A DNA stretch of 64,000 nucleotides from Escarpia spicata (GCA_963995525.1 OZ023208.1:27327565-27391564); one strand, 5' to 3'; numbered from the stretch's first letter, positions 1 through 12,189 are shown. The notes: generated by a model from the sequence alone, not told the origin. A program made the numbers and translations.

Positions 1-24
1 CATCTTCCGGTGTTTCTCTATCAA

Positions 25-1326
25 CTACCTTGCTGCAAATATGGCGTCCGTTGTACATTCCTGGATGTCTCCCTTCTCCTTGCAAATAGGCACGATGACA
101 CTGTCTCTCCATTCCTCTGGCATTTTCTCTTCTACGTATATCTTCTGCATCAGATCCCACAGCATATCGACCCCCTCTTCTCCCAAACTCTTCCAGACCT
201 CCACTGGAATTCCGTCTGGTCCCATCGCCTTCCCAGTTTTCATTCTTTTCAGTGCCACCTCTGCTTCCTCCCTGATAATTTCTGATGTTAAGCCTTCATT
301 TGGCACTCCATCGTCAAAGACTGCCCTCGGGTTCTCTACGTTTAGCAGATTATCGAAATATCCTTTCCACCGATCCTTGATCTTATCCTGTTCCCATAGA
401 ACCACTCCTTGTCCATCCTTTATCTGTGTGAAATCTTTGGTCGATTTGTCGCGAGCCTTTGCTATTCTATATATCTTTCTATCTCCTTCCGGTGTTCCCA
501 GCTCCCCGTACACCTCGTCCATTGCCTGTGTCTTTGATCTTGCTACTTCTTTCTTTGCTTCTTTGTTTGCCTGCTGATAGATGTCTCTGTCTTCATGCTT
601 TCCTGATGTTTCCCACTTCTTCTTAGCCTCTTTCTTAGCTCTTATCGCATCCTTCACCTCATCATTCCACCACCATGTCTCCTTGTCCCCAGGGGGTCTC
701 TTTCCTGTTGTCATGCCCAGCACCTCCTTTCCCGCTCTCAATATCACCTTGCCTTTCTCCTCCCACCATTCCTGTACGTTGTCCAACAATCTCCTTTCCT
801 CCAACACTTTCTCCCTAAACTGCGTCTTTGGGCCCTCTTCTTTCAATCTCCACCACTTGATCTTCGGTGTCACCTGCTCTGGTCTTCTTTTCTTACTACA
901 CTTAATCTCCCAGTCCATCACCAGTACTTTGTGTTGTGCCGCCACACTTTCCCCGTTTATGACCTTGCAGTTCTTAGCTTCTTTCAGATGGGATCTTCTA
1001 CACATTAGGAAGTCTATTTGACTTTCTCTTCCTCCACTCCTGTAGGTCACCAACTGGCTCGCTCTCTTCTCGAAGAAAGTATTCCCTATCGCCAAATCAA
1101 ATGCCATCGCAAAGCCTACTACCCTTTCGCCTTCCTCGTTCCTCTCTCCCACTCCCCAGCCACAGTGTATCCTCTCAATCTCATCTCTACTCATTCCCAC
1201 GTGACCGTTTAGGTCTCCGCCTACAATCACCCTTTCTCTCTCTGGTATCGACCTGAGCTCTTGATCCATCTGTCTCCAGAAGGTTTCCTTCTCCTCCTCT
1301 TCACAGCCCACTTGAAAGGCCATCAT
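25..1326 (-). pseudogene. RTE-type LINE fragment: endonuclease C-terminus plus start of reverse transcriptase
   Basis: A 433-residue open frame. Residues about 30-150 are the C-terminal half of an apurinic-like endonuclease: a VGGDLNGHVG block, an SQIDF block and an AAQHKVLVMD block corresponding to the usual SDH(R/K)L segment. A basic, Lys-rich linker follows (about 150-340). The reverse transcriptase begins with GPDGIPVEVW near residue 369 and stops just after GDIQEC near residue 424; the last nine residues do not continue the RT. This endonuclease-RT arrangement is known from RTE-like LINEs (the family often annotated craniofacial development protein 2-like). The N-terminal endonuclease and the whole RT palm are missing, so the copy is dead. 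It lies back to back with the + strand LINE that starts near 1441. Confidence 0.85.
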
Positions 1327-1440
1327 ATATTTAACAAATATATATTTCTCATAATTGCGGTGGCTCCTATGATAGCGACAATATGTATATACCTGATGTG
1401 TTTATTGTATGAATATGTGTTATATTTTGGGGTCAAAAGA

Positions 1441-3382
1441 AAACTTCTTCTTGTTCTTCAGTACGGTTTTAGAAAAGCACATTCTAAGGAGATGGCTCAC
1501 TAGAAATGACAGACACTCTTATACAAAGCTCAGACAAGGGTAATATTCCTATATCCATTTTTGTAGACCTCTCAAAAGCATTTGATACACTAGACCACTC
1601 TAGTTTATTTTAAAAACTTGAACACTACGGCATAAACAAGACACCGTTACACTGGCTAATCAGTTATCTTACAAATAGACTCCAATTTGTACAATTCGGT
1701 GATGTAATATCCACTAAATTACCCATCTCTACAGGTGTCCCTCAGGGTTCCATATTGGGACCATTGGTATTAATCTTATATATAAATAATATTCATCACG
1801 CTAGTGATAAATCAATGCGATATTATACGCCGATGATACTACCCTAATTGGTCCACTCTGTTCCTTCCAATCTACTTCAGATGTGTTTGATAACATTACT
1901 TTAAGCATCAACATAAATAAGGAATTGGAAAAAATAAGTGAATGGTTATCAGTAAACAAACTGTCTCTTAATGCTAGCAAGACGAAATATATGTTGTTTA
2001 ATTTTCTACAACGCAGTACCGCGGGTATCAAATTAACGCTAAAAATAGATGACCATCACATTGATCGTGTTCAAGAGTTTAACTTCTTAGGCACAACTAT
2101 CCATGAAACATTAGATTGGATAGCTCACATTTATAAAATTGCCATACAAATATCACGAACTCTTGGTATATTAAATAAGTTAAAGCACTTCTTACCTACA
2201 TGTGCTCTAAAGATAATGTACAACTCCTTAATTGCGCCACACTTCAATTATAGTATTTCATTGTGGGGCTTTAATTCAAACAGAATTTCGAAATTGCAGA
2301 AAAAGGCGATAAGAATTATAACCCATAGCGAATATAATTCCCACACAGAACCTCTAATGAAATCACTAAACTTTTTGTGAAAGTCGACGACATTCTCACA
2401 CAAAAATGTCTGATATTTTATCACAAATGTATGAATAGTAGCGTTCCTTCTTACTGTAAATCTTTATTTTCACTAAATACCACACACCATGGCCATCACA
2501 CTAGGCACAGTTATTACATCTCTATTCCGTACAGCCGTATATCCCGAGCCAGAAAGTGTATAAGATACCACCTGCCAACTCTACTCAGAAACATACCACA
2601 TAGAATTACGGAAAAAGTCAATACTCAGTCTTCACGGTTTCTCTTTATATCTGAAGAAATATCGTTTGGATCAATACCAAGAGACTTGCACAATTGCAAA
2701 TTACTATATATGTAGGCAAAACAATAATCTGTAATTTTTGAAAGTGGGTACTTTTTATTATATAATAAACAGCCTACACGCTTGTATTTGCATTGATTCG
2801 AAACCACAAAGATTTCTTAATTGCATCCTCTTTTTACTAATAGGCCGATTTCCGTGTATATTCCCGAACCAGATCAGCCCTGGTTATAAAAATCTAACCT
2901 ACCTCCGCTTATACTAACCTTTTAGTATTTGTGTCGTGTTTCGTCTTTCATAATGTATGAAGCAATTGCGACTAAAAGCAAACTATATTTAAGTCTAAAC
3001 CGAGCATGGTATTCTGTTCTCCAATTGTTTTCCTATGTAATGAAACAGCCTTTGATAAATCACATTTAGGCTCATAATTATTGTGCTGGATTATGGCGAC
3101 CTTGTGTATATTCTACCGAATCACTTCATATTTTTACGGTGTGCACCACAGTGGAAGAATACGGATATGAATGACATAAAAGTAGTCTACTGAATAACCA
3201 TTTACTATGTTTAATTGACTAATTGCAGTAAATATAATTTTCCCGTGGGTGATTCTCACGCTAGCAGCTTTTGAGCCTTAGTGAGAGTCTCCCGACATAG
3301 ACTAACTATGGTAAAAATATGTGTTGCACTATGTGCTTTTGTTTGTTTATTGTCGAATAAATTGTTCCAATTCCAATACACT
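1441..3382 (+). mobile_element. Jockey/CR1-type LINE copy 1, 5'-truncated, frameshifted
   Basis: RT blocks follow one another in different frames: QYGFRKAHS (from about 1461), FVDLSKAFDTLDHS (about 1560-1600), TGVPQGSILGP (about 1732-1764), then a decayed active-site block near 1820-1840 where the YADD motif is lost to a frameshift. From 1883 a clean stretch reads the thumb region (SEWLSVNKLSLNASKTKYM; NFLGTTIHETLDW; LNKLKHFLP; NSHTEPLMKSL) and continues after a shift at 2377 to 2715. An AT-rich 3' untranslated region ends near AATAAA (3357) with CAATT/CCAAT tail copies at 3363-3380. The frames resemble the second LINE at 6.9-10.25 kb domain for domain, so both are one family. It encodes no intact protein. 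Confidence 0.85.
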
Positions 3383-3940
3383 GAACTGCACATGATTTGC
3401 AAGATGCGTAAGCAATGATGATAGCATCAGACGACCATGACCAGTCATGTTTTGGGGAGAAAAATGCTGAAAAACTGTATGTCATTTATATTTCGAAGAT
3501 GTAGATACTTCCCTGAAATATTGAGTCCAACATAAAAGAAACTAACCCATGCACAGTCCCACCGAAACCTATACATGATGACAACGGTGCTGCTCAGACA
3601 AAGCTTCCGGGATTCCAGGAAGATTCAATTGCGACAATAAAAGTCAACGCAAGGCAAATATTGAAACACGCCACAGGTGGAGCACGACCTTCGATGTACA
3701 TTTTTTGTACACACAAAAAACACAAAATTAAGAGGATTATCGTGTTCTGCAGCATCAACGATTTAATTTATGTAGCAACCTTCTAAGTTATTTTTATGTA
3801 CTCCTGCTATAAAACATACTTGAAAGATTTGTATCCTATCTAATTGCCGTTTTTAAAGTACCTAAAGTACTTTATAGGAATTAATAGGGTTAGGGTTCAT
3901 TGTGGAGAAAGTCTGTGAAAAGGGTGTAATAGTGCAAATA
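3383..3940. other. No gene seen
   Basis: About 560 bp of AT-rich DNA between the LINE 3' end and the SINE. No reading frame resembles a known protein, and I see no repeat or hairpin structure. A short GTTAGGGTT string near 3886 resembles a telomeric unit but occurs once. Confidence 0.5.
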
Positions 3941-4112
3941 AGTTTGAGAACCACTGAGGTTGAGCATCGGACTCTTCATCGAGAGAACCCAGGTTCGAAA
4001 CCTGTGCTGCCGTGTCGAACTTCGGGAGAGTTCGTTCACTTTACGTTGCTCCAGTTCATCAGTCGTACGAATGAGTACCTAGCCATAGCCAGTGGTGGAT
4101 ATTTGTGTAATA
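3941..4112 (+). mobile_element. tRNA-derived SINE (tRNA-Lys-like head)
   Basis: The segment GAGCATCGGACTCTTCATC followed by CCAGGTTCGAAACCTG reads like a degenerate tRNA-Lys: the GGACTCTT anticodon-loop context and a B box (GGTTCGAAACC) in a CAGG/CCTG T-arm stem. After the tRNA part comes a body (TTCGTTCACTTTACG, then GAATGAGTACCTAG) like the conserved central domain of widespread aquatic-invertebrate SINEs. The cloverleaf is not intact, so this is not a functional tRNA gene. Family assignment is from memory of the motif layout; the boundaries are approximate. Confidence 0.6.
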
Positions 4113-4990
4113 ATAATGTTCGCACATTGATTGCAACCTGGCTGTTCGATTGAACATGTCTGCCAGAGTGTAACGTGTAAAGTGCTTTGAGCAGTCCAAA
4201 GAGTTTTGTGTATGTCTTTGTGCTCAAAGAATGTAGATCCAATCACTAAGTTGTAGACACGGAGTCCTCCAGTCTGGTCCAATAGCACAAAACATTAATG
4301 GTCGATCTGTGTGAAGGTCTTGTGGTCGTTTGGAAACATATTATTTTGTGAATGCATATGTGCTCAAAGAATGTAGATCCAATCACTAAGTTATTCATTG
4401 CACAGAATTGCACAAAGCGGTTGCCATTATCTGTATGTTTCCTAAATGCGGGTGGCCCTAGGTTCAAAACCAGACCTATCTCCACCGATCTGGGCATTCA
4501 TGTCGCCCATACCAATGGTTATGTCATAGTGTGGAATCTTGTCTACCAGATCCTGTAGTTGCTCATAGAAGCTGTCTTTCTCATAGTCCTCGTGGTTGTT
4601 GGGTAGTGCCTAGCACTGGATGATGGTGACCATGGCATGTAATGTTACAAATCTTGCCGTAGGTAATCGTTCATTCACTGGGCTCCATTCCGTAAGCACA
4701 CCGTTTGCATCTTTGTCAAGGACGATGGCAACACCACCACGACGGATATCGTCTTATCTTCCAGAGAACAGTATGGTCTTGTTTCCTGATTTGAATTTTC
4801 CTGAGTAAACCTCCCTGAGACCTAATATGTTGATCTAGTAGTTTTTCATCTCCTTAATAAATTTTTCGAGCTTTGAATTCTCGCCTAATGTTCGGACATT
4901 CCAATATCCGATGCGGGTCTTCCTCTTTGCCGAGAGGACTCGGGTCTTCGATGCCTGGTAACTTGGCCGCTGGCAGCTAGCCGTGATCGT
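4113..4990 (-). pseudogene. RTE-type LINE endonuclease fragment with an internal duplicated patch
   Basis: Read on the minus strand from about 4915, the frames give an endonuclease N-terminus (NVRTLGE, then a broken GGVAIVLDK block near 4720), then YEKDSFYEQLQDLVDKIP near 4560-4610 and GMGDMNAQIGGDRS near 4480-4525, then NGNRFVQFCAMNNLVIGSTFFEH at 4352-4430. The coding piece for NNLVIGSTFFEH occurs twice (around 4220-4252 and 4358-4393), so the element carries a short internal duplication or chimeric junction. Several stops and a frameshift are present. The fragment belongs to the same broad RTE-like group as the fragments at 25-1326 and 33.2-35.2 kb; whether to the same subfamily is unclear. 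Confidence 0.75.
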
Positions 4991-5184
4991 TTTGGGCGGA
5001 GGTGCATTTGCATGTTTTGGCGCGGAATTCGATGAGATTTGTTTCTAGGTAGGAGACAGTGTGGAGTGCAAACAGGTAAAACTAATACGACCCTACGCAG
5101 GATTACAGAAATCATAAAACACAAAAACTGCTGTTGCCGGCGAGGTACACCGCTATGGTAGAGTGAACACGATACGCAGTGCAT

Positions 5185-6105
5185 CGGCTGTGTGTGGTAT
5201 CACGCAACATTGGACAGCGACGGTCAGGTATATCAGGGGTGCCATTCTATAAACTGCTTAGATCGAGACGATCCCTGACCAATGCGATGCCTAGACAACA
5301 ACGGAAAGAAAGCTATCAGAGTGATGATGATGAAGAACAAGCCATATTTAATCAATACATTAAAGGCAGCCCTCTTCCCCACAGAATTGGCAGCAGAACT
5401 ACGAACTTTTACAGCCGCGCTCAACAAGCGAATAGACACTTCAGAACAAAATATATGTACACTGGAAAAGAAAGTAGAAACCTTGGAAGCGGGGGCCAAT
5501 AAACGTGACCAATATATAAGAAGAGCTAGTCTGAGAATCACTGGTATCGCTGAAACAAATAAAGGAGAGGACCTAGAAAACGCAGTCCTTGACATAATCA
5601 ATTCAAAGTTATCAACCACGCCCCCTTTGAAGCCCGCCGATATTGAACGAACACATAGACTTGGACGCAAAGACAACACAACTGGACCGAGAACGGTGAT
5701 CATCTGTTTCAATTCTAACGCGTGATCACGTTTATCAATCACGATCCAAATTGAAGCTTCACAACAAGAACAATGCAGAGAGAGAGAAGAACACTTATAC
5801 ATCAACGAAGACCTGACAACTATGCGCTCCGTTTTTGCACTCCAAACTAGAGCGTTAAAGAAGAAACAAGTGATCAATGATTGCTGGACATGTAATGGAA
5901 AGATTATCGTCAAAGACAAGAAAAACGTGATCCATCAGATGACCAATTCACACAACAAAAAGCACTGTAAAAACAAGACATTTCAAAAGTTTCAATCAAG
6001 GAAGATTTGAACAGTTTCCGTGCTTGAAGAATTGTTGTACATGCAACGGGAACATTGTCGTTAAATATATGCAAAAGATGATCCGTCAAATAAGCAGTGC
6101 AGGCG
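5185..6105 (+). pseudogene. LINE ORF1-like protein (coiled coil, RRM-like domain, C-terminal domain), broken
   Basis: An ORF1 of an L1/CR1-like LINE. It appears to start at MPRQQRKESYQSDDDEEQA (about 5284) and changes frame near 5360. Then come a coiled coil (about 5390-5500, heptad-like EQNICTLEKKVETLE), the RNA-binding core (RRASLRITGIAETNKGEDLE, about 5521-5580; PPLKPADIERTHRLGR, about 5622-5670) and, after a stop at 5723 and a shift, the C-terminal segment YINEDLTTMRSVFALQTRALKKK...CWTCNGKIIVKDKKNVIHQ (5800-5940). A second degraded copy of the CTCNGNIVVKY...MIRQ tail follows at about 6035-6095. ORF1 proteins coat LINE RNA; no ORF2 of matching type lies directly downstream. Confidence 0.8.
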
Positions 6106-6211
6106 ACTTTGATTAATTCAAGTGACATTCTTCCAAATCCAAAAGATATGTGACAATCCTCGTTACAATGTATCCTTACAACGATTGCTAATTTCTTTGA
6201 TACATTATAGT

Positions 6212-6676
6212 GTAGTATGGTATGGTATGGTATGGTATGGTATGGTATGGTATGGTATGGTATGGTATGGTATGGTATGGTATGGTATGGTATGGTATGG
6301 TATATAATATAATTTAGTATGGTATAGTATGGTATGGTATGGTATAGTCTAGTATAGTATGGTATGGTATGGTATGGTATGGTATGGTATGGTATGGTAT
6401 GGTATGGTATGGTATGGTATGGTATGGTATGGTATGGTATATAATATAATTTAGTATGGTATAGTATGGTATGGTATAGTATAGTATAGTATGGTATGGT
6501 ATGGTATGATATGGTATAGTTGAGTATGGTATAGTATGGTTATGTTATGGTATGGTATAGTATAGTATGGTATAGTGCGATATAGTATGGTATAGTATAG
6601 TATAGTATAGTATGGTATGGTATAGTGTTGGTATAGTACAGTACGGTATAGTATACTATAGTATGGTATAGTAAAA
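6212..6676. repeat. TATGG/TATAG pentanucleotide satellite
   Basis: About 465 bp of 5-bp units, mainly TATGG on the + strand, with interspersed TATAG and a few TATGA/TTAGT variants. Two nearly pure TATGG blocks (about 6213-6300 and 6357-6440) are each followed by the same variant string (TATAATATAATTTAGTATGG), so the array itself has been internally duplicated in roughly 140-bp steps. Confidence 0.97.
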
Positions 6677-6939
6677 AACCTATACAGATTATTAGAACAT
6701 ATTGATAGTGATTTATTTGGAAAAAAAGGGAACGTAAATACTGTTGCTTGTACAACAGGGATCTTCATGGTCTGTTATTATATGAGGACATTCTCCAACC
6801 ATTTTTTTCTTTTCTGTTTCTCGGGCCATCTTGGAAGCCATATATGGTCCAAACTTTTTTGTTTTACTTTTTTTTTTTTTAAATAGTATATTGTCTTGCA
6901 TATGTGTCTGCACATTACAGAACGCTTTTCTATCACGTG

Positions 6940-9900
6940 AACTTGAGGTTGAAAATGTCATTCCAAAATGTTCAACAATTTATTCATGATGTCTGATGAA
7001 AATGTTATTATCTTACAAAATAACTGTTTAAATAATGTATTAGATTTCAAAACTAACAACAATGAAAATAATGAATTGCCGATAATACGCAGATCCTCAT
7101 ATTATGATACTGAACAATTTGAACTACTAGCAAAAGACAGAAGCACACACTTCAGTACTCTAAGCACTAACATACAGTCAATTGATGCAAAATTTAACGA
7201 AGTTGAAGCATTTATAAAATACCTTTCTAACAAAGAATTCAAATTTTGCGTAATATGCTTACAAGAAAGCTGGATGTCTGACAACGATGACTTGTCGCCT
7301 ATTCAGTTAAATGGATATGATTGCATATCACAAGGGAAACGTTGTAGTAGTAAAGGGGGTTTGATAGTATATGTAGCTTCTCAGTTAAATAACGAATTAG
7401 AGATGAACTTAAATACATACATAAAATGGGAGGGTCAAATAATAAAGGTTAGTGGAGGAGGGTTGTCGCAGACCATAGTTATAGGAAATATATATAGACT
7501 CTCTAGACAATCAAACGAAAATGTTAACGAATTCATTAATGAATTTACATCGATTATATCGTATCTACAAAATAAACAAAAACATAACCTTATTTGCTGG
7601 GGATTTTAATATAAATATGCACAAAATAAATGAAAATTGCAGTGCTTTTTTGAAATGGTAACATAATTTAGTCTTTTCCCTCAAATTACCCTCCCCACCA
7701 GGTTTTCAAATGGAAATGGAAATGACACACTAATTGATAATTATGTATGTAACTTAACAAAAGGTATACTAGAGAGTAAAGCTGGGATTTTAAGTAAACA
7801 ATTTTCTGATCATCAACCCTATTTTATGTTTTAGATATTGCCCTGAAAAAGGAGCACCATTCCAAATTTTTAAAAATTAACATTCAAAATAGAGATGCTA
7901 TGTTAAAGGTATATACTGATTTACTTGCTTCTATTATATACAATAAATTATATATAAACTTAAATGCAGACCCAAACCTAAACTATGACATTATACTTAA
8001 TGAAATAAATAAATCTAAAAATAAATACATGAGTAGTAAGATAGTTAAATTCAACAGATACAAACAGAAAACGTCTCCATGGATAACTTTAGATCTATTA
8101 AGATCAATAAAATATAGGGATCAATTGTACAAGCAACTAAAAGTAACAAAACCTGTGTCATGTGAATATGAGATCATTAAAAGCAATTTAAAATCGTATA
8201 ACAATATTCTAAACAAACGTTTTCGGACATCAAAGCGAATGTACTTTGAATTATGTTTTAAAAGTTCAAATTTGATATAAAAACACTTGGAATACAATAA
8301 ATTAACTATTGTCCAAATGTAAAACTAAGACATAATTTCCAAAATGTTTCAATGTTTCTGACTCTAAAATATCTTATAAGCTAGATATTGTTAACATATT
8401 TAATACATTCTTTACAAATGTAAGTCAAAATCTAGCTAAAAGCATTAAATATAATTGTATAAATGATCATTCCTATTATCTGAATAAACGAATCAATTAT
8501 GTTCTAATGTTTCAATGTGTTGACGAGGAAACCATAAGGAAAACAATAACGAGTTGTGGATTTGATGGCATTTCCACCAAGCTACTAATTATTGGACCCG
8601 CAATTACTAAATCCTTAACCTTATTAACAAATCAAGTATTAACCACAGGAATATTTCCTAATAAATAAAAAATCGCCAAGGTAATTCCAATTTAAAAAAA
8701 AGGAGATTCAACATTTGAAAATTATAGGCCAATATCGCTTTTATCAGCTATTTCAAAAATACTAGAAAACGTAATTTTTTACCAAATATCTTTATATCTG
8801 AGAGATACAAAGTTACATTTTAATCATCAATATGGTTTTCGTCCCCAACATTCTACAGAATATGCTGCATTGGAATGAATAGATAGAATTATAAATCAAA
8901 TGGTAAATGGTGAAGTGCCAGTACATATTTATCTTGATCTTTCAAAGGTTTTTGATACTATTGATCATACAATTTTAATCGATAAATTATATTATTTAAA
9001 GAGAGTCAACCTCAATTTACTAAGTAGCTATCTAACTAATCGTAAAGAGTATACAGAATTAGAAAACACGAAGTCAAACATATTATCAGTAACAACTGGT
9101 TTGCCTCAGGGCTCAATTCTTGGACCTTTACTATTTATTATTTACATGAATGACTTTGCACAAGCCAGTACACTATTTTATTATATATGCTGATGACACA
9201 ACTTTATTAAGTACTATAAATACCTTCAGAAATATTGCACTCATCGAAAATATAGATGTGTTAATAAATAAAGAACTATGTAAAATAAACGAATGGGTCA
9301 AAATAAACAAATTATCATTAAACATAACGAAATCTAAATATATGACTTTTCAAAAAGATAACATAAGTATACAAGTACTTGATATTAAGATAGATAATAT
9401 AAATATAGAACATGTTCAGGAGTTTAATTTCTTAGGTTTAATTCTAGACACAAATTTAACCCGGAAAACGCATATTGAAAAAATGTCAAATACTTGTTCT
9501 AAAAATATTGGCAATATAAATAAATTAAAACATGTCCTACCTCAACAAATAAAAGTTTTACTATATACCTCATTAGTTTTACCACATATAAATTATTGCA
9601 TAATGGCATGGGGTTTTCATTCAAGTAAAATATTGACAACTCAAAAGAAAGCTAAGTAAATATAATTCACATACTGAACCTCTTTATAATAAAGTATGTG
9701 ATATTCTTAAGCTACAACAATTAACATTTTACTATAAATATTTACATAATAACGTGCCATTTTACTTACTTACATCCCATATATAATCAAACGAAAGCTT
9801 ACAACACATAGTTTATATGGATTTACAAACTATGTTAAACAACATTTTATACAAACATATCAAGATACATGCACAATATCAAACTGTTACATATAAATAA

Positions 9901-10255
9901 TAACTGTTACACTAAATAATAACTGACAGTCGGTTACAATGCATGTACTCATAAAGGCACATATTGCACACACTTGACATGAATATTTGCAGACAAAAAA
10001 GTTTATATTTATTTTAATTATGTGTTTGCTTTTCTTCACTAGAAGAATGTAATTTGTTTGACCAACAATGTGTTTTACTTTCTTTATTAAAAGGTGGCTC
10101 CTCGATAGCGATCGTGAACAATACTCTTAGATGCGTCTCCAGACCCGATAACGTGTACCTGTTATGTGTACATTTATTTTCTACACATAAGAATTGTGAC
10201 TTGTTATTTGTCTTTTATACTTTGATGTATATCTTCACATGGGTCAAATAAAACA
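6940..10255 (+). mobile_element. Jockey/CR1-type LINE copy 2 (endonuclease + RT), multiple frameshifts
   Basis: The longest LINE in the window. The endonuclease starts near 6968: STNIQSIDAKFNEVE (about residue 65), CLQESWMSDND (about 97), KGGLIVYV, NIYRLSRQ, then a frameshift at about 7600 into AGDFNINMHKIN, and FSDHQPYF near 7805. A spacer frame (7900-8280) precedes the RT: PISLLSAISKILE (8730), QYGFRPQHSTEYAALE (8829), YLDLSKVFDTIDHT (8930), TTGLPQGSILGPLLF (9092), YADDTTLLS after a shift at about 9180, then the thumb NKLSLNITKSKYM to 9659 and a remnant to about 9830. The 3' UTR ends at AATAAA (10246). Domain order is that of a complete LINE ORF2 of about 3.3 kb; at least four frameshifts and stops make it inactive. 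Confidence 0.88.
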
Positions 10256-10259
10256 CTAT

Positions 10260-10925
10260 TCGTCTTCTTCTTCGTGGCACCAACTTCCGTTGAACGGCTT
10301 TAATTGGCATCTGTCACCGTGTCTCCTGTAGGAGACGACCGTCGTCTCATCTGCCGAGGATCCGTTTGTGTGCTTTGAACTGTTTTCGTAGCACATTTTT
10401 TTTCACAGGTCGCTAGCCTGAAGTGCAACCTCTTTACATTTATTTCAGAGACTGTAGGAGGGACCGTCTCTTTGGTTTAAAATCAGACTTTTCCTTCTCC
10501 TAGACCCACTGCCAGCCAAAGCTAATGAGCTGGGTCTACCCAGGTTTGGAATAAGAGTTATCCTTTTCCATGTTAACTTGGGGCCGCAATGTGCCCAGTA
10601 TCCGCAATGTGCCACAAGGAAGTCATGCGTGACGCTACGTAATTGCGTAACTTTTAGTACGCTTCATGAAACCGGCCCCAGCACGGGAGGCTTACGCATT
10701 CGGCTCCGTTTTCGTCCCTGTGAGAGGGCTAGCTGGCGGTCGTAGCTGGAAGCGAGAGCGTAGGTCGTAGCTGGAAGCGCATGCACTACAAACTGCTCAC
10801 TACACTACGGCTCTAGACACACCATACATATCTAAGTCGTCACCACACTACGAGTATTTGGGGGTAAGTAAAGTAATCACTATTGCTCAGACATCAATCT
10901 GCACCGATGATTGTTTCTTATCACC
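10260..10925. other. No gene seen; short tandem copy
   Basis: No coding frame is recognisable. A 17-bp string GGTCGTAGCTGGAAGCG occurs twice (about 10737 and 10763). The stretch 10430-10560 has the sound of a repeat family consensus (AGGAGGGACCGTCTC... CCAGCCAAAGCTAATGAGC), but no second copy is in the window. Confidence 0.4.
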
Positions 10926-11105
10926 ATGACCCGCCTAGGTCATCGTGACCTAGGACACATGGTGAACGAGATCACTCGTGATCTAGCACACATCCTGAAC
11001 GAGATCACTCGTAACCGGGGACACATCGTCAACGAGATCACTCGTGACCGAGGACACATCGTCAACGAGATCACTCGTGACCGAGGTGCTGGTGTGATGT
11101 CACCT
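10926..11105 (+). repeat. 33-bp minisatellite encoding an 11-residue repeat
   Basis: About 4.5 tandem copies of a 33-bp unit (GACCGAGGACACATCGTCAA then CGAGATCACTCGT) at about 10940-11085. The + strand frame beginning at 10911 stays open through all copies and reads an 11-residue unit, TRDRGHIVNEI, with degeneration towards the left. The unit length being a multiple of three keeps the frame open, so an open frame alone is weak evidence for a protein. There is no further domain, signal or splice support. Confidence 0.8.
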
Positions 11106-11109
11106 TAGT

Positions 11110-11870
11110 GACTAACAACTCATAAACTAGTTGGTGCTCCTACTGGTACTGCGATATGATGGCTCGTGACAGGGTCACAGTTGGTTGCCAAAAACGCAAT
11201 CGCGAGAACACACACAGAGGCCATGTGATGTCATGTAGACAGATATATATGGCACAAAAAGATATTATTAACGTTAAGACTTGTGAGATACTCCAACGTT
11301 AACGCGCTGCCACTGTTCTGTGAATTCACCGCGACTGGTGACAGCGTCACGGTCCAGTGACCTCACGTAGTATACGGTAGAACACTGACGGTGGGAGCGC
11401 TGGAGATGTCTAATTATACGACTGGTGTGAACACGTGCAGATAGACCCATAGCGGCAATAATTCATTAATAATAAAATAATACAGGATTTGGTTCATGTA
11501 ATGACAGATCAGAAAATGGTACAGTCAAAGTAAGTAAATACTACTCAAATTTCAAGTGTATAAGTTGCCCTGTTCGCTTTAATTTATCTCCAATGTACAT
11601 ATCTCAAGTGTCGGCTAGATAGTTTCCTAGTGCTAGAGATAGAGACATGGTTAGTGTTAGTGCGCGAACAACTAAGAAAGACCAATTATGTAATAAAAAA
11701 ATTCCGAAAAATATATAAAAGGGCGTTCATTAAAAGTTATATGTAACATGTCATATTTTCAAAATGTTTCATGGACTATCATCTAAATAAGAAATCATAT
11801 GTTTGTTTTGCAATGTTCCCATGGTCCGTACATAATGACAAATACCAAAATCAAAGTTGTTTAGCAGAGA
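11110..11870. other. No gene seen
   Basis: About 760 bp without recognisable coding frames, repeats or long inverted repeats. Confidence 0.4.
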
Positions 11871-12000
11871 ATGACCTGGCACCAGATCATTGATCATGAC
11901 CTACTGCTTGTCAACAAAAGGTGGAGTGATGTCAGAACACTAGCAAATAACAGATCTGATTACAATGTTTTGACTGCCTCATGTGTCAACATAAGCTGAT
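11871..12000 (+). mobile_element. 3' end fragment of an RTE-like LINE
   Basis: Reads DLLLVNKRWSDVRTLANN and a following LTASC before stops. The same ending (LLLVNKSWSDVRTIAS, then DCLMRL) closes the larger LINE remnant at 35,060-35,180. Only the last 40 or so codons and the start of the 3' UTR are present, as expected for a 5'-truncated LINE insertion. Confidence 0.7.
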
Positions 12001-12001
12001 A

Positions 12002-12181
12002 AGGCAACATGGGTCTCAGGCAGAGATCTACAGGGAATGCACTGGCTGCCAGTGAACAAAGACCAGAGGCAGAACAGTAATCAAGGCTTTTCAAGGCTGC
12101 AAGCCAGAATTAAAGGATATCAAAGCATTGAATTGGGATTGGTGTAATTCAAGGTTTTCAAGGCCCCCTACGAACCCTGGG
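12002..12181 (+). repeat. Dispersed repeat, copy A (CAAGG-rich)
   Basis: About 180 bp matching 16,489-16,681 closely, from GGTCTCAGGCAGAGAT through CACTGGCTGCCAGTGAACAA to TTCAAGGCCCCCTACG. The 3' part is a cluster of TTCAAGG/TCAAGGC units. No coding potential; likely a SINE or MITE-type family of unknown class. Confidence 0.85.
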
Positions 12182-12189
12182 TTCCTATT

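Noticed and set aside
25..51. The string DAIFAAR ends the LINE fragment at 25-1326 and also occurs in the NADAR domain at 63.2 kb
   Set aside because: The codons differ at several positions and the flanking DNA is unrelated; a seven-residue match is chance.
3880..3898. Interstitial telomere repeat (GGGTTAGGGTT)
   Set aside because: Fewer than two full units; not an array.
3960..4020. Functional tRNA-Lys gene
   Set aside because: The acceptor stem and D-arm do not pair and the anticodon stem is broken; it is the head of a SINE.
10926..11105. CRISPR-like array
   Set aside because: Units are contiguous without unique spacers and the genome is eukaryotic; it is a minisatellite.
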